Positions 35,738-44,447 of a stretch of DNA of 64,000 nucleotides are shown one piece after another. Positions within the stretch are counted from its first letter, which is position 1. Each line of letters opens with the position of its first letter. Source of the DNA: DASQMT01 sp963835735 (GTDB lineage Bacteria; Actinomycetota; Thermoleophilia; Solirubrobacterales; Solirubrobacteraceae). Made by a program: the position numbers and the translations under genes. Where the stretch lies: positions 69,687 to 133,686 of the forward strand of contig CAWIGP010000008.1 in assembly GCA_963835735.1 (NCBI GenBank). The letters are read 5' to 3'. A model generated the notes under the pieces. The model was given only the letters and a program-made list of their open reading frames with translations. It had not been told where the DNA came from and did no database searches.

Positions 35738-36058
35738 TCAGTTCATCGAGGGCGCGACCGGCTCCAGCTCGCGCTCGGCCGCGACCGCCTCGACGGTCTC
35801 GACCTCTTCCTCCTCGGAGCGCCCGCCGCCGTCGCCCTCGGCGTCGCACGTGACGCGCATCATCCCGGTGGCGACCCGCTCGTCGCCTACGACGACGAGC
35901 CCGCAGATCACGTCGCCCTCCTCCCAGCCCATCCGCTCGATGTCGAACCAGTTCAGATGAACCTCGGTGCCGGTGCCACCCCACGGGCACGTCTTGTCGT
36001 GGTGCTCCTTGGCCTTGCACACGGCCTGCATGTTCTTGGCGGACGCGTCTACGCTCAC
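35738..36058 (-). CDS. Small acidic protein of unknown function
   Basis: 106 residues from a GTG at 36058 (an ATG at 36031 is a possible alternative). The core reads KEHHDKTCPWGGTGTEVHLN and FDIERMGWEEGDVICGLVVVG, and the end is a glutamate-rich tail (RSEEEEVETVEAVAAERELE). Cysteines and histidines in the first half could bind metal. No known domain is recognised. The start abuts the start of the divergent Nudix gene (36059), which leaves no room for promoters between them; one of the two true starts is probably further in. Confidence 0.6.
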   Translation of the reverse strand: MSVDASAKNMQAVCKAKEHHDKTCPWGGTGTEVHLNWFDIERMGWEEGDVICGLVVVGDERVATGMMRVTCDAEGDGGGRSEEEEVETVEAVAAERELEPVAPSMN

Positions 36059-36736
36059 ATGCCCAAGGCTACCCTCAAGCGAGTGCTCACCCCCGGCATC
36101 CTCGCCCGCGGCCCCTGGCAGACCGACCAGGTCGAGGTGCGCTGGCGCGACGATCGCTTCGAGCCTGATCCGGAGCTCGCCGCGCAGGCCGATGCGGCGA
36201 TCGCCGAGCTGCAGGACCGGGGCTCGCCGTCGCACGACGGCCTCGCGGCGCGGCTCGCCGCCTTCGAGTCAGGCGGCGCCGGGCTGAGCGTCGAGCTGCA
36301 GCCGATGCGCTGGGCCCTGCGCCTGGTCGGCGAGGACGCGCTCGGGTCGCTCTCGGTGCTCTGCGCGGCGCGCGCGGCCGACGGGCGCTGGCTCGCCGGG
36401 CGGCGCGCGGACTGGGTCGCGACGTGGGCCGGGCGCTGGGCGCTCGGCGCCGGCGGCGCCGTCGAGGTCGGCGAGGATCCCGTGGGCGCGCTCGCGCGCG
36501 AGCTCGAGGAGGAATGGTCGGTCGTGCCGGAGCGGCTCAGCGTCGAGGCGCTCCTCTGCCTGCCGAACCGGATGGCGATGCTGGTCGGCATGGCCTGGCT
36601 GCCCGACGGCGCCGAGGTCACGCGCGACCACGAGCACGACGCGCACGCCTGGTGGCCGGCCGACCCGGCCGCCTGGCCCGACGAGGCCCACGCTCAGCTG
36701 CGCCGCATGGCGCTGCTGCTGGAGAACCGCCGGTGA
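36059..36736 (+). CDS. Nudix hydrolase domain protein
   Basis: 225 residues. The Nudix box lies in GAVEVGEDPVGALARELEE plus EWSV, matching GX5EX7REUXEEXGU except that Ser replaces the last Gly. The first 100 residues (ILARGPWQTDQVEVRWRDD onwards) are specific to this group and unknown. Nudix enzymes hydrolyse nucleoside diphosphates linked to other groups. There is no good ribosome site before the ATG at 36059, and it abuts the divergent GTG at 36058. Its stop overlaps the next start (GTGA), so it is coupled to the membrane protein gene. Confidence 0.82.
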   Translation: MPKATLKRVLTPGILARGPWQTDQVEVRWRDDRFEPDPELAAQADAAIAELQDRGSPSHDGLAARLAAFESGGAGLSVELQPMRWALRLVGEDALGSLSVLCAARAADGRWLAGRRADWVATWAGRWALGAGGAVEVGEDPVGALARELEEEWSVVPERLSVEALLCLPNRMAMLVGMAWLPDGAEVTRDHEHDAHAWWPADPAAWPDEAHAQLRRMALLLENRR

Positions 36737-37023
36737 CGTTCCGGCAGCTCGAGCTGCTGTCCTTCGCGCACTCGGCGATCTACCTGACCCTGCTCACCGT
36801 CTGGCTGGTGCCGGGATTGGAAGGCGCCGAGACCGTCTTCGGCTGGTCGCACGGGATCGGCTGGATCGTGATGTCGCTGCTGTGCATCGACGCCGTCCGG
36901 CGCCACGTGATCCCGCTCTGGCTGGGCGTCATGGTCGCCGTCGTGGGCGGCATCGGTCCGTTCGCGGGCACCGCGGGTTTCGTCGTCGAGGATGCACGAC
37001 GGAGAGCGACAGCGACGCGATAA
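36733..37023 (+). CDS. Small membrane protein, DUF3817-like
   Basis: 96 residues from a GTG that overlaps the Nudix stop. Three hydrophobic helices are visible (LSFAHSAIYLTLLTVWLVPG, WSHGIGWIVMSLLCIDAV, LWLGVMVAVVGGIGPFAG). The conserved early His and the W/G-rich middle helix resemble the DUF3817 integral membrane family of actinobacteria. Function is unknown. It sits 17 bases before the Kgd gene and probably shares a transcript with the Nudix protein and perhaps Kgd. Confidence 0.72.
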   Translation: MTFRQLELLSFAHSAIYLTLLTVWLVPGLEGAETVFGWSHGIGWIVMSLLCIDAVRRHVIPLWLGVMVAVVGGIGPFAGTAGFVVEDARRRATATR

Positions 37024-37040
37024 GGTCTGACGCGGTTCCA

Positions 37041-40000
37041 ATGGCAATCAACACCACGACGGTGGAAGTGGTCATGCCGGCGATGGGTGACTCGGTCAGC
37101 GAGGGCACCGTGCTGGAGTGGCACAAGACGGAGGGGGACTCCGTCGCAGCGGACGAGACGCTCGTCGAGATATCGACGGACAAGGTCGACGCAGAGGTTC
37201 CCGCACCGATCGACGGGACGGTCGTGAAGGTCCACGCGGCCGAGGGCGACACGGTTCACGTCGGCGCCCTGCTGGCCGAGATCTCGCCGACCAACGGAGC
37301 GGGACCGGCCCAGCCGGACGCGCCCGCCGCCCCGGCGCAGGTCGTCGACATAGTGATGCCGGCGATGGGCGAGTCGGTGGCCGAGGGCGTGGTGCTCGAG
37401 TGGGCCAAGCAGGTCGGCGACTCGATCGAGGCCGACGAGACGATCGTCGAGATCTCCACCGACAAGGTCGATGCCGAGGTCCCCGCGCCCGCGTCCGGGA
37501 CGGTGACCGAGATCCTCGCCCAGCCCGGCGACACCGTCACCGTCGGCCAGGTGATCGGGCGGATGACCGGGGACGGCGCCGCCGCGCCGGAGCGCGCCGA
37601 GCCCCAGGCGGCCGTGGCGACGCCGGCCGAGGTGGAGGTCCCCGAGGGCTCGCGGATCACGCCGGTCGCCAAGCGCGTCGCCGCCGCCCATGGCATCGAC
37701 GTCGCCCGTGTGGAGGGCAGCGGCCCGGCAGGGCGAATCGGCAAGGAGGACGTGCTCGCGGCCGTGAACGGCGGGCAGAACGGCGCTCAGCCGGCCGGGG
37801 CCACGCTGATCAAGGGCGCCGCGGCGGTGCTCGCCCGCTACATGGACGAGTCGCGCGAGATCCCGACGGCGACCTCGTTCCGGACGATCACGGTCAGCAC
37901 GCTCGACGCCCGCCGCAAGCAGCTCAAGGAGGCCGGCCAGCGCGTCTCGTTCACGCACCTGATCGCCTACGCCATCGCGCGCGCCGCGACCGAGCAGATG
38001 CCGGTCATGGCACACCACTTCGACACCGTCGACGACAAGCCGCACAGGATCGACGACGGCGCCGTCAACCTCGGCATCGCCGTCGACGTCGAGCGCAAGG
38101 ACGGCGGGCGTACGCTGATCGTGCCGGTGATCCGCGACGCCGGGCGCCTGAGCTTCCCGCAGTTCCTCGACGCCTTCAACGAGCTGATCGCCAAGGCGCG
38201 CGACAACAAGCTCACCGCCGATGACCTGCAGGGCGCGAACGTGACGCTCACCAACCCGGGCGGGATCGGCACGATCGCCTCGGTGCCGCGGCTGATGAAG
38301 GGCCAGGGAACGATCGTCGCCACGGGCGCGATCGGCTACCCGCCGGGGCTCGGCGCGGTCGGCGCGATGATCGGCGCCGACAAGGTGATGACGATGACGT
38401 CGACGTACGACCATCGCATCATCCAGGGCGCCGAGTCCGGCCAGTTCCTCCAGGTCGTCGAGGCTTACCTGCAGGGCGAGCACGGCTTCTACGAGCAGGT
38501 CTTCGGCGACCTCGGCGCGCAGCTCGGCGCCGCGCCGGTGGCGCCCGCCCCCGCCGCCGCGGCGGCCGCGCAGCGCGAGGCCGCGCCGGCGGTCACCGAC
38601 GGCAGGGTCGACGAGGAGCTGCTCCAGGCGGTGCAGGCGGCGACGTCGCTGCTCAAGGCGCATCGCATGCACGGGCACCTCGCCGCCAAGCTCGATCCGC
38701 TGGCGTCCGAGCCCGAAGGCGATCCGGCGCTCGATCCCGAGACGGTCGGCCTGACGCCCGAGCTGATGGCGCGGATCCCGGCGAAGGTGCTGCGCACCTA
38801 CGTCCCCGGCGCGACGCTGGCGGACGCGCTGCCGCACTTGAAGGAGACCTACTGCGGCACGATCGCGTACGAGATCGAGCACATCGCGTCGCACCGCCAG
38901 CGCACGTGGCTGCGGGAGAAGATCGAGTCCAGCGCGTTCCGCACACCGCTCACCGACGAGGAGCAGCGCACGCTGTTGCGCCGGCTCACGCAGGTCGACT
39001 CGCTCGAGCGCTTCATGCACAAGGCGTACCTCGGCCAGAAGCAGTTCTCGGTCGAGGGCCTCGACATGACGGTGCCGATGCTCGACGAGATGATCCAGCT
39101 CGCCGCGGCCAACGGCGCGCGCGAGGTCGTCATCGGGATGTCGCACCGCGGCCGCCTCAACGTGCTCGCCCACTGCCTGGGCCGCGCGTACGAGACGATC
39201 TTCCGCGAGTTCGAGGGCGCCGCCTCGATCGAGGCGGTGACGACGATCCCGCAGGGCGGCACCGGCGACGTCAAGTACCACCACGGCGCGCAGGGCACCT
39301 ACCAGCTGCCCGACGACTCCGCGATCATCGTCCGGCTCGAGTCCAACCCCAGCCACCTCGAATACGTCGGCCCGGTCGTCGAGGGCGCCACGCGGGCGAT
39401 CCAGACCACGCGCCAGGGCCCGCACGCGCATCTCGACAACAACGCCGCGATCCCGGTGATCCTGCACGGCGACGCCGCGTTCCCGGGACAGGGCGTCGTG
39501 GCGGAGACGTTCAACCTGCAGGGCCTCGACGGCTACACGGTCGGCGGCTCGCTGCACCTGATCCAGAACAACCAGGTCGGGTTCACCACCGACCCGGACG
39601 ACTCCCGCTCCACGCGCTGGGCGTCGGACCTCGCGAAGGGCTTCGACGTCCCGATCATCCACGTGAACGCCGACGACGTGTCAGCGTGCGTGGCGGCCGT
39701 GCGGCTCGCGTTCGCGTTCCGCCAGGAGTTCGGCCATGACGTGCTGCTCGACCTGATCGGCTACCGCCGCTTCGGCCACAACGAGGCCGACGAGCCGGCG
39801 TACACGCAGCCGGAGATGGCGGCCAAGATCAAGGGCAAGACGTCGGTTCGCGAGCTCTACGCGGCGCGGCTGGTCGAGCAGGGCGTGGTCACGCAGGAGG
39901 AGGCCGACGGGGTCGGCACGGAGATCTGGGAGAACCTCGCCCAGCGCCACCGCGAGCTCAAGGCCGAGCTCGCCGCGTCCGACGAGGAGCAGCCGACCGG

Positions 40001-41243
40001 CGGTTACGAGCTGGACCGCTCGCCGTCGCCGGAGGTCAAGACGGCGGTCTCCTCCGAGCGGCTGCTCGGGCTCAACGAGGACCTGCTGCGGATCCCCGAC
40101 GGCTTCACGGTCCATCCGAAGCTGATCAAGCAGCTCGAGCGGCGGCGCGAGACCGTCGGTCCCGACGGCGGGATCGACTGGGCGCACGCCGAGGCGCTCG
40201 CGTTCGCGTCGCTGCTGAGCGAGGGCACGCCGATCCGGCTGACCGGCCAGGACACCGAGCGGGGGACGTTCTCGCAACGCCACCTCGTGCTGCACGACGC
40301 CAAGACCGGCCAGCGGATCTCGCCGATCCAGAACCTGCCCGGCGCGCTCGCCCCGATGGAGCTGCACAACTCGCCGCTCTCGGAGGTCGCCTGCCTCGGC
40401 TTCGAGTACGGCTACTCGATGGAGGCGCCCGAATCGCTGGTGCTTTGGGAGGCGCAGTTCGGCGACTTCGTCAACTCGGCGCAGGTCATCGTCGACCAGT
40501 TCATCATCTCCGCGCTGTCGAAGTGGGGCCAGTCGACGCGCCTCACGCTGTTGCTGCCGCACGGCTACGAGGGCTCGGGCCCGGAGCATTCGTCGGGCCG
40601 GCTCGAGCGCTTCCTCCAGCTCGCCGCCGAGGGCAACATCCGCGTGGCGAACCTGACGACGCCGGCGCAGTACTTCCACCTGCTGCGGCGCCAGGCGCGC
40701 GTGGCCAAGCAGCGGCCGCTCGTGATCATGTCCCCGAAGTCGCTGCTGCGGCTGCCGCAGGCGACGTCGCGGATCGAGCACCTGTCGGACTCGCGCTTCT
40801 ACCCCGTGCTGCCGGAGCCGCGGATCGACGAGGAGAAGGTCACCCGGCTCGCGCTGTGCTCGGGCAAGATCTACTACGACCTCAAGGGCCACGCGACGCG
40901 CGTGAACAACGAGCGCGTCGCGATCACGCGCGTCGAGCTGCTCTATCCGTTCCCGCAGCGCCAGATCCTCGACGAGGTCGCCCGCTACCCGAACCTGCGC
41001 GAGGTCGCGTGGGTGCAGGAGGAGCCGCGCAACATGGGCGGCCGCACGCACATGTCGCCGCGGCTGCTGCAGATCCTGCCGCCCGAGCTCGAGTTCGGCT
41101 ACGTCGGCCGGCCCGAGCGCGCATCGCCGGGCGAGGGCTATCCGGCCGCGCACACGATGGAGCAGAACCGGATCATCCGCACCGCGCTCGATCTCAGCAC
41201 CCCGGTGTCGGTGAACCCGACGAAGCAGCCCGGCGAAAGGTAA
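37041..41243 (+). CDS. kgd: Fused E2-E1 2-oxoglutarate dehydrogenase/decarboxylase with two lipoyl domains
   Basis: 1400 residues in one chain. Lipoyl domain 1 (7-82, Lys48 in EISTDKVDAEV) is followed by lipoyl domain 2 (102-178, Lys142 in the same motif), an E3-binding domain (205-242, ITPVAKRVAAAHGIDV), the succinyltransferase core (about 256-495, ending YDHRIIQGAESGQF), and the E1 part (about 540-1400) with GMSHRGRLNVLAHCLG and the TPP motif HGDAAFPGQGVVAE and NNQVGFTT. It converts 2-oxoglutarate to succinyl-CoA with a partner E3, and in relatives can also release succinic semialdehyde. Most actinobacterial KGD/OdhA proteins keep only a catalytic E2 core without lipoyl domains. No E3 gene is in this window. 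Confidence 0.94.
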   Translation: MAINTTTVEVVMPAMGDSVSEGTVLEWHKTEGDSVAADETLVEISTDKVDAEVPAPIDGTVVKVHAAEGDTVHVGALLAEISPTNGAGPAQPDAPAAPAQVVDIVMPAMGESVAEGVVLEWAKQVGDSIEADETIVEISTDKVDAEVPAPASGTVTEILAQPGDTVTVGQVIGRMTGDGAAAPERAEPQAAVATPAEVEVPEGSRITPVAKRVAAAHGIDVARVEGSGPAGRIGKEDVLAAVNGGQNGAQPAGATLIKGAAAVLARYMDESREIPTATSFRTITVSTLDARRKQLKEAGQRVSFTHLIAYAIARAATEQMPVMAHHFDTVDDKPHRIDDGAVNLGIAVDVERKDGGRTLIVPVIRDAGRLSFPQFLDAFNELIAKARDNKLTADDLQGANVTLTNPGGIGTIASVPRLMKGQGTIVATGAIGYPPGLGAVGAMIGADKVMTMTSTYDHRIIQGAESGQFLQVVEAYLQGEHGFYEQVFGDLGAQLGAAPVAPAPAAAAAAQREAAPAVTDGRVDEELLQAVQAATSLLKAHRMHGHLAAKLDPLASEPEGDPALDPETVGLTPELMARIPAKVLRTYVPGATLADALPHLKETYCGTIAYEIEHIASHRQRTWLREKIESSAFRTPLTDEEQRTLLRRLTQVDSLERFMHKAYLGQKQFSVEGLDMTVPMLDEMIQLAAANGAREVVIGMSHRGRLNVLAHCLGRAYETIFREFEGAASIEAVTTIPQGGTGDVKYHHGAQGTYQLPDDSAIIVRLESNPSHLEYVGPVVEGATRAIQTTRQGPHAHLDNNAAIPVILHGDAAFPGQGVVAETFNLQGLDGYTVGGSLHLIQNNQVGFTTDPDDSRSTRWASDLAKGFDVPIIHVNADDVSACVAAVRLAFAFRQEFGHDVLLDLIGYRRFGHNEADEPAYTQPEMAAKIKGKTSVRELYAARLVEQGVVTQEEADGVGTEIWENLAQRHRELKAELAASDEEQPTGGYELDRSPSPEVKTAVSSERLLGLNEDLLRIPDGFTVHPKLIKQLERRRETVGPDGGIDWAHAEALAFASLLSEGTPIRLTGQDTERGTFSQRHLVLHDAKTGQRISPIQNLPGALAPMELHNSPLSEVACLGFEYGYSMEAPESLVLWEAQFGDFVNSAQVIVDQFIISALSKWGQSTRLTLLLPHGYEGSGPEHSSGRLERFLQLAAEGNIRVANLTTPAQYFHLLRRQARVAKQRPLVIMSPKSLLRLPQATSRIEHLSDSRFYPVLPEPRIDEEKVTRLALCSGKIYYDLKGHATRVNNERVAITRVELLYPFPQRQILDEVARYPNLREVAWVQEEPRNMGGRTHMSPRLLQILPPELEFGYVGRPERASPGEGYPAAHTMEQNRIIRTALDLSTPVSVNPTKQPGER

Positions 41244-41248
41244 CGTCG

Positions 41249-41349
41249 CCGAAGGCAAGCGCGAGGAACGAGCGCCTTGCCTGGCAGGCGAAACCGTTCT
41301 CCCCGAAGGCGAACGCGAGGAACGAGCAGCTCGCATGGCAGGCGAAACC
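41249..41349. repeat. Two 47-bp direct repeats running over the DUF1707 start
   Basis: Unit 1 (41249-41295) and unit 2 (41303-41349) match at 41 of 47 positions, with a period of 54. Both start CCGAAGGC, share CGCGAGGAACGAGC, and end TGGCAGGCGAAACC. Unit 2 contains the ATG of the downstream gene (41335) and a GAGGAA 13 bases before it, so its first five codons derive from the repeat. In another frame each unit would read as a 15-residue AWQAKP-type peptide, but this is not a gene. Confidence 0.8.
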
Positions 41350-41922
41350 CGATCTTCCGACGCCGAGCGCGACGCGGTCGTGGACCGTCTCCGTGGGGCC
41401 GGCGGCGAGGGACGGTTGACGCTGGAGGAGCTCGCCGATCGGGTCGGACGTGCCTACGAGGCGCGCACGAACGGCGAGCTGGTCGAGCTGACCGCCGACC
41501 TTCCGGCGCCGACGTCGGCCGCGCCGCCGTCCGCGCCTCCCAAGCGGCGCTGGATGCTGTCGCTGATCGGCGGCGCCGACCGCAAGGGCCGCTGGCGAGT
41601 GCCGCGGCGCGCGACGTGGCTCACGCTGATAGGCGGCGCCGACCTCGACCTGCGCGAGGCGACGCTGGACGGCCCGGACACGGAGCTCACGATCCTCACC
41701 GTGATCGGCGGCGCCGACGTGGTCGTCCCCGAGGGCGTCGTGGTCGAGCTCTCCGGCTTCACGCTGCTCGGAGGCGACGACGTCAAGCTCGCCGGCGAGC
41801 CGCCGCCGCCCGGCGCGCCGGTGATCCGGATCCGGTCGTTCACGCTGATCGGCGGCACCGATGTCAAGCACCGCCGGCGCGCCCGGCGCGATCAGCCCTC
41901 CCTCGGCGCCGAACGTCGGTGA
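41335..41922 (+). CDS. DUF1707 protein with LiaF-like C-terminal repeats
   Basis: 195 residues. The DUF1707 domain is at the N-terminus (SSDAERDAVVDRL, GEGRLTLEELADRVG, ARTNGELVELTADLP). A linker rich in Ala and Pro follows. The second half has four copies of an LIGGAD or LGGDD strand motif (MLSLIGGADRKG, LTLIGGADLDLRE, LTVIGGADVVVPE, FTLIGGTDVKH) as in the cell-wall-active antibiotics response domain of LiaF/VraT. No membrane helix is evident. The start ATG is inside a repeated DNA unit. It may take part in envelope-stress sensing, which is inferred from LiaF. Confidence 0.85.
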   Translation: MAGETRSSDAERDAVVDRLRGAGGEGRLTLEELADRVGRAYEARTNGELVELTADLPAPTSAAPPSAPPKRRWMLSLIGGADRKGRWRVPRRATWLTLIGGADLDLREATLDGPDTELTILTVIGGADVVVPEGVVVELSGFTLLGGDDVKLAGEPPPPGAPVIRIRSFTLIGGTDVKHRRRARRDQPSLGAERR

Positions 41923-41938
41923 GTCCGGGTCATGGGTG

Positions 41939-42718
41939 TCAGCCGGGCGGCGTGAACCGGCTGACCGAGAACTCGGCGCCCTGCGGGTCGCGCAGGACGG
42001 CGACCCGCGCGGGCCCTGCGTCGTACGGTGCGGTGAGGACGGCGCCGCCGAGCTCAGCCGCGCGGGCGACGATCGCGTCGGTGTCGTCGACGGCGAACGT
42101 CACGGTCCAGCGGGCGCTGTCGCCGGGCACGAGCCAGGCGACCGCGTCGGAGAAGCCTGGCGGGATGCCGGCCTCGGCGTGCCGCGCGCGCAGGGACGGA
42201 TCGAGCTCGGCGAGCCGGTCGCCGTAGCCGGGGACGCGCCACATCAGCACTCCGTCACCCATCGAAACGGTCTCCCAGCCGAACACCGCGCCGTAGAACC
42301 CCTCTGCCGCGTGCGCATACGGGGTCTCGAGATTGCTCCAGTTCCAGGTGCCGGGCGCGTTCACCAGCTCGGCGCCGCCCTCCTCCTTCACCGAGAACGT
42401 TGCCCCGGATGGGTCCGCGAACAGGTACCCGTGCGTGTCGGCGATGGCCTGGCGCGCAATGTGCCCGCCTGCCGCGACGACGCTCGCCTCGGTCGCGATC
42501 GCGCTGCCGGCGCGGATGTAGGTGGTCCACACCGGCCGGGCGCTCGGCTGCGCGGTGATCGCGGCGACATCGCGGCCGTCCAGCCGCGCCACGCGGTCGC
42601 GGCCGCGCTCCTCGAACTCCCACCCGAACAGCGCCCCGTAGAACGCTGCGGCGGCCTCCGGGTCCGGCTGCGCGGTGTCGATCCAGCACGGCACTCCGTG
42701 GAGGTAGCGATCGGTCAT
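41939..42718 (-). CDS. Two-domain VOC-family protein
   Basis: 259 residues made of two glyoxalase-like halves: YLHGVPCWIDTAQPDPEAAA with SGATFSVKEEGG, and GTWNWSNLETPYAHAAEG with QGAEFSVSRFTP. Such tandem VOC proteins (CFP-30 and antibiotic-binding like) occur widely in actinobacteria; most have no known substrate. The ATG start overlaps the stop of the DUF1028 gene (ATGA, 42715-42718), so the two are coupled. It converges with the DUF1707 gene, with 16 bases between the stops. Confidence 0.85.
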   Translation of the reverse strand: MTDRYLHGVPCWIDTAQPDPEAAAAFYGALFGWEFEERGRDRVARLDGRDVAAITAQPSARPVWTTYIRAGSAIATEASVVAAGGHIARQAIADTHGYLFADPSGATFSVKEEGGAELVNAPGTWNWSNLETPYAHAAEGFYGAVFGWETVSMGDGVLMWRVPGYGDRLAELDPSLRARHAEAGIPPGFSDAVAWLVPGDSARWTVTFAVDDTDAIVARAAELGGAVLTAPYDAGPARVAVLRDPQGAEFSVSRFTPPG

Positions 42719-43617
42719 CGCTCCAGCTCTCCCCGCACGGCGGCGCCGGCGGGCGCGAACTCGGGCGACAGCCGCTCCAGCAGCGTGCGCCAGCCGGGAT
42801 TGATGCCGGCGGCACGGCGGACCGCGTCCGCGCCGCCGGCGACGTCGCCGTTCTGCGCGCGCGCGAGCCCGGCCCAGAACAGCAGCTCGTCGGACTCGGG
42901 GGCGAGCTCCGACGCTCGCACGTAGCGGCCGGCGGCCTCGTCAGCGCGACCCTCGCCCATCAGCTCGTCGGCCTCGCCCGCCAGCTCGTACGCGCGCTGG
43001 AGCCCGAGCAGGCGGCGCAGCTCGACGAGCGGGTCGGCGTGGTCCTCGACGCGCATGTCGATCCGGGCCTGCCAGCGCTCACCCTCCCGCGGGACGACGA
43101 GGAGCGCGGCGGACTGCCGTCCGCGGACGTCGCCGCCCTCGGCCTCGGCCGCATCGAGTGCGGCCATGAGCCGCCCCGCGAGGTCGCCGGGTGCGGCGGC
43201 GAACGCCTCCGACATCGCACCGGGCACGGTCGCGCGGGCCATCATGTTCGCCTGGCATGTCCAGTGCGCGCCGGTCGCGTGGCCGGCCTCGGGTATGCAG
43301 TCGGGGCCGGTGTGGACCGCGATGTTGCCGCTCGCGTCGACGACGCCGACCTGGCGAACACGGGCGAGTGCGTCGTACGACAGCACGCCGGCGAGCGCGG
43401 CGGGCGCGTCCTCGCCGTGCTCGAGCCGCTCGAGCGCGTGCGGTCCGTGCGCCGGCTCGACGACCGACTGGGTCGCCACCGCGCCGATCCCCGGCCGCGC
43501 CCACGTGCACAGCGACCCGACCGAGAACCAGTGCGACTGCACCGCCGCGCCGAGCTCGCCGGTGTCGGGGTCGAGCGCGACGATCGAGTACGTGCCGTGC
43601 GGACGTGGAGGACGCAT
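42715..43617 (-). CDS. DUF1028 protein (Ntn-hydrolase-like fold)
   Basis: 300 residues. The DUF1028 domain is seen as TYSIVALDPDTGELGAAVQS, GIGAVATQSVVEPAHGP, CQANMMARATVPGAMSEAF and ARIDMRVEDHADPLVELRRL, which has the fold of proteasome-like Ntn hydrolases. The last 90 residues form a helical TPR-like tail (ADEAAGRYVRASELAPESDE). The activity of DUF1028 is not well established. The gene lies 24 bases from the divergent alkyltransferase-like gene and is translationally coupled to the VOC gene behind it. Confidence 0.85.
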   Translation of the reverse strand: MRPPRPHGTYSIVALDPDTGELGAAVQSHWFSVGSLCTWARPGIGAVATQSVVEPAHGPHALERLEHGEDAPAALAGVLSYDALARVRQVGVVDASGNIAVHTGPDCIPEAGHATGAHWTCQANMMARATVPGAMSEAFAAAPGDLAGRLMAALDAAEAEGGDVRGRQSAALLVVPREGERWQARIDMRVEDHADPLVELRRLLGLQRAYELAGEADELMGEGRADEAAGRYVRASELAPESDELLFWAGLARAQNGDVAGGADAVRRAAGINPGWRTLLERLSPEFAPAGAAVRGELER

Positions 43618-43641
43618 CGGCGGGCGAGCATACTCCCGGCC

Positions 43642-43929
43642 ATGGACCGGTCACCGCCCGCCACGGAGCGCGCCGCACGGGTGCTCGCCCGCGTGCGCGA
43701 CACGCCGCCGGGCTTCGTCCGCACCTACGGAGACGTGTCGCCCGGGGCGCCGCGGTTCGCCGGCACCGTGCTCTCCTCGATCCACGGCGATGACGTCCCC
43801 TGGCACCGGATCGTGCGCGCCGACGGCTCGCTGGCCAAGGGCGCGCACCAGCGCGCGCTGCTCGAGGCCGAGGGGATCCCGTTCCGCGGCGACCGCGTCG
43901 ACATGCGGGCGGCGCGGCTGCCGGACTGA
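43642..43929 (+). CDS. Alkyltransferase-like (ATL) DNA-binding protein
   Basis: 95 residues, the short MGMT-fold form. The helix-turn-helix is followed by the former active site PWHRIVRADGSLA, where Trp stands in place of the acceptor Cys of the PCHR motif. That makes it an ATL protein, which binds O6-alkylguanine and passes it to nucleotide excision repair rather than removing the alkyl group. The start ATG at 43642 fits. The stop TGA sits in an eight-base-arm palindrome (43921-43937). It is divergent from the DUF1028 gene. Confidence 0.87.
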   Translation: MDRSPPATERAARVLARVRDTPPGFVRTYGDVSPGAPRFAGTVLSSIHGDDVPWHRIVRADGSLAKGAHQRALLEAEGIPFRGDRVDMRAARLPD

Positions 43930-43937
43930 CAGTCCGG
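43921..43937. terminator. Palindrome at the ATL stop codon
   Basis: CCGGACTG and CAGTCCGG flank a single A, a perfect eight-base dyad that contains the TGA stop at 43927-43929. There is no T tract after it, so factor-independent termination is doubtful; it may slow ribosomes or mRNA decay at the gene end. Confidence 0.4.
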
Positions 43938-44024
43938 TGCGACGTCCGGCTGACCGTGTCGCAGCGCGGGATCGCCCCGAGGGCAGCCTCCCGTCTGCGC
44001 TCCGGGGGTTACCGTTGTGCCGGC

Positions 44025-44447
44025 ATGTGGCACCAGCGGCAGATCCGGCTGCGACCTCGGCCGCGCGGTTTCCATCTGGTCACGCGCGAGGTGGCGGAGG
44101 GCGTGCCGGAGCTGAGCGAGATCCGGATCGGGCTCGCCCACGTGCACATCCTCCACACGTCGGCGTCGCTGACGCTGAACGAGAACGCGTCGCCGGACGT
44201 GCGGCGGGACTTCGAGAGCTGGTTCGACCGCGCGGTGCCGGAGGACGCGCCGTACTGGACACATACGGTCGAGGGCGCCGACGACATGCCGGCCCACATC
44301 AAGGCATCGGTGCTCGGACCGTCGCTCACGCTCCCGGTGCGCGACGGCCGCTTCGCGCTCGGCACGTGGCAGGGCGTCTACCTGTGCGAGCACCGCAACC
44401 ACGGCGGCGCGCGCTCGCTGCTGGTCACGCTGTTCGGCGACGGCTGA
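44025..44447 (+). CDS. YjbQ/UPF0047 protein
   Basis: 140 residues. The family motifs are HVHILHTSASLTLNENAS (His and Asn around a metal site), ADDMPAHIKASVLG and LGTWQGVYLCEHRNH, as in YjbQ. Some members have weak thiamine-phosphate synthase activity, but the physiological role is uncertain. The ATG at 44025 is the family start. The last 23 bases overlap the 3' end of the convergent TetR gene (44425-44447). Confidence 0.9.
   Translation: MWHQRQIRLRPRPRGFHLVTREVAEGVPELSEIRIGLAHVHILHTSASLTLNENASPDVRRDFESWFDRAVPEDAPYWTHTVEGADDMPAHIKASVLGPSLTLPVRDGRFALGTWQGVYLCEHRNHGGARSLLVTLFGDG

Noticed and set aside
36780..39662. 960-codon reverse frame under kgd
   Set aside because: Antisense to the clear Kgd protein; no motif.
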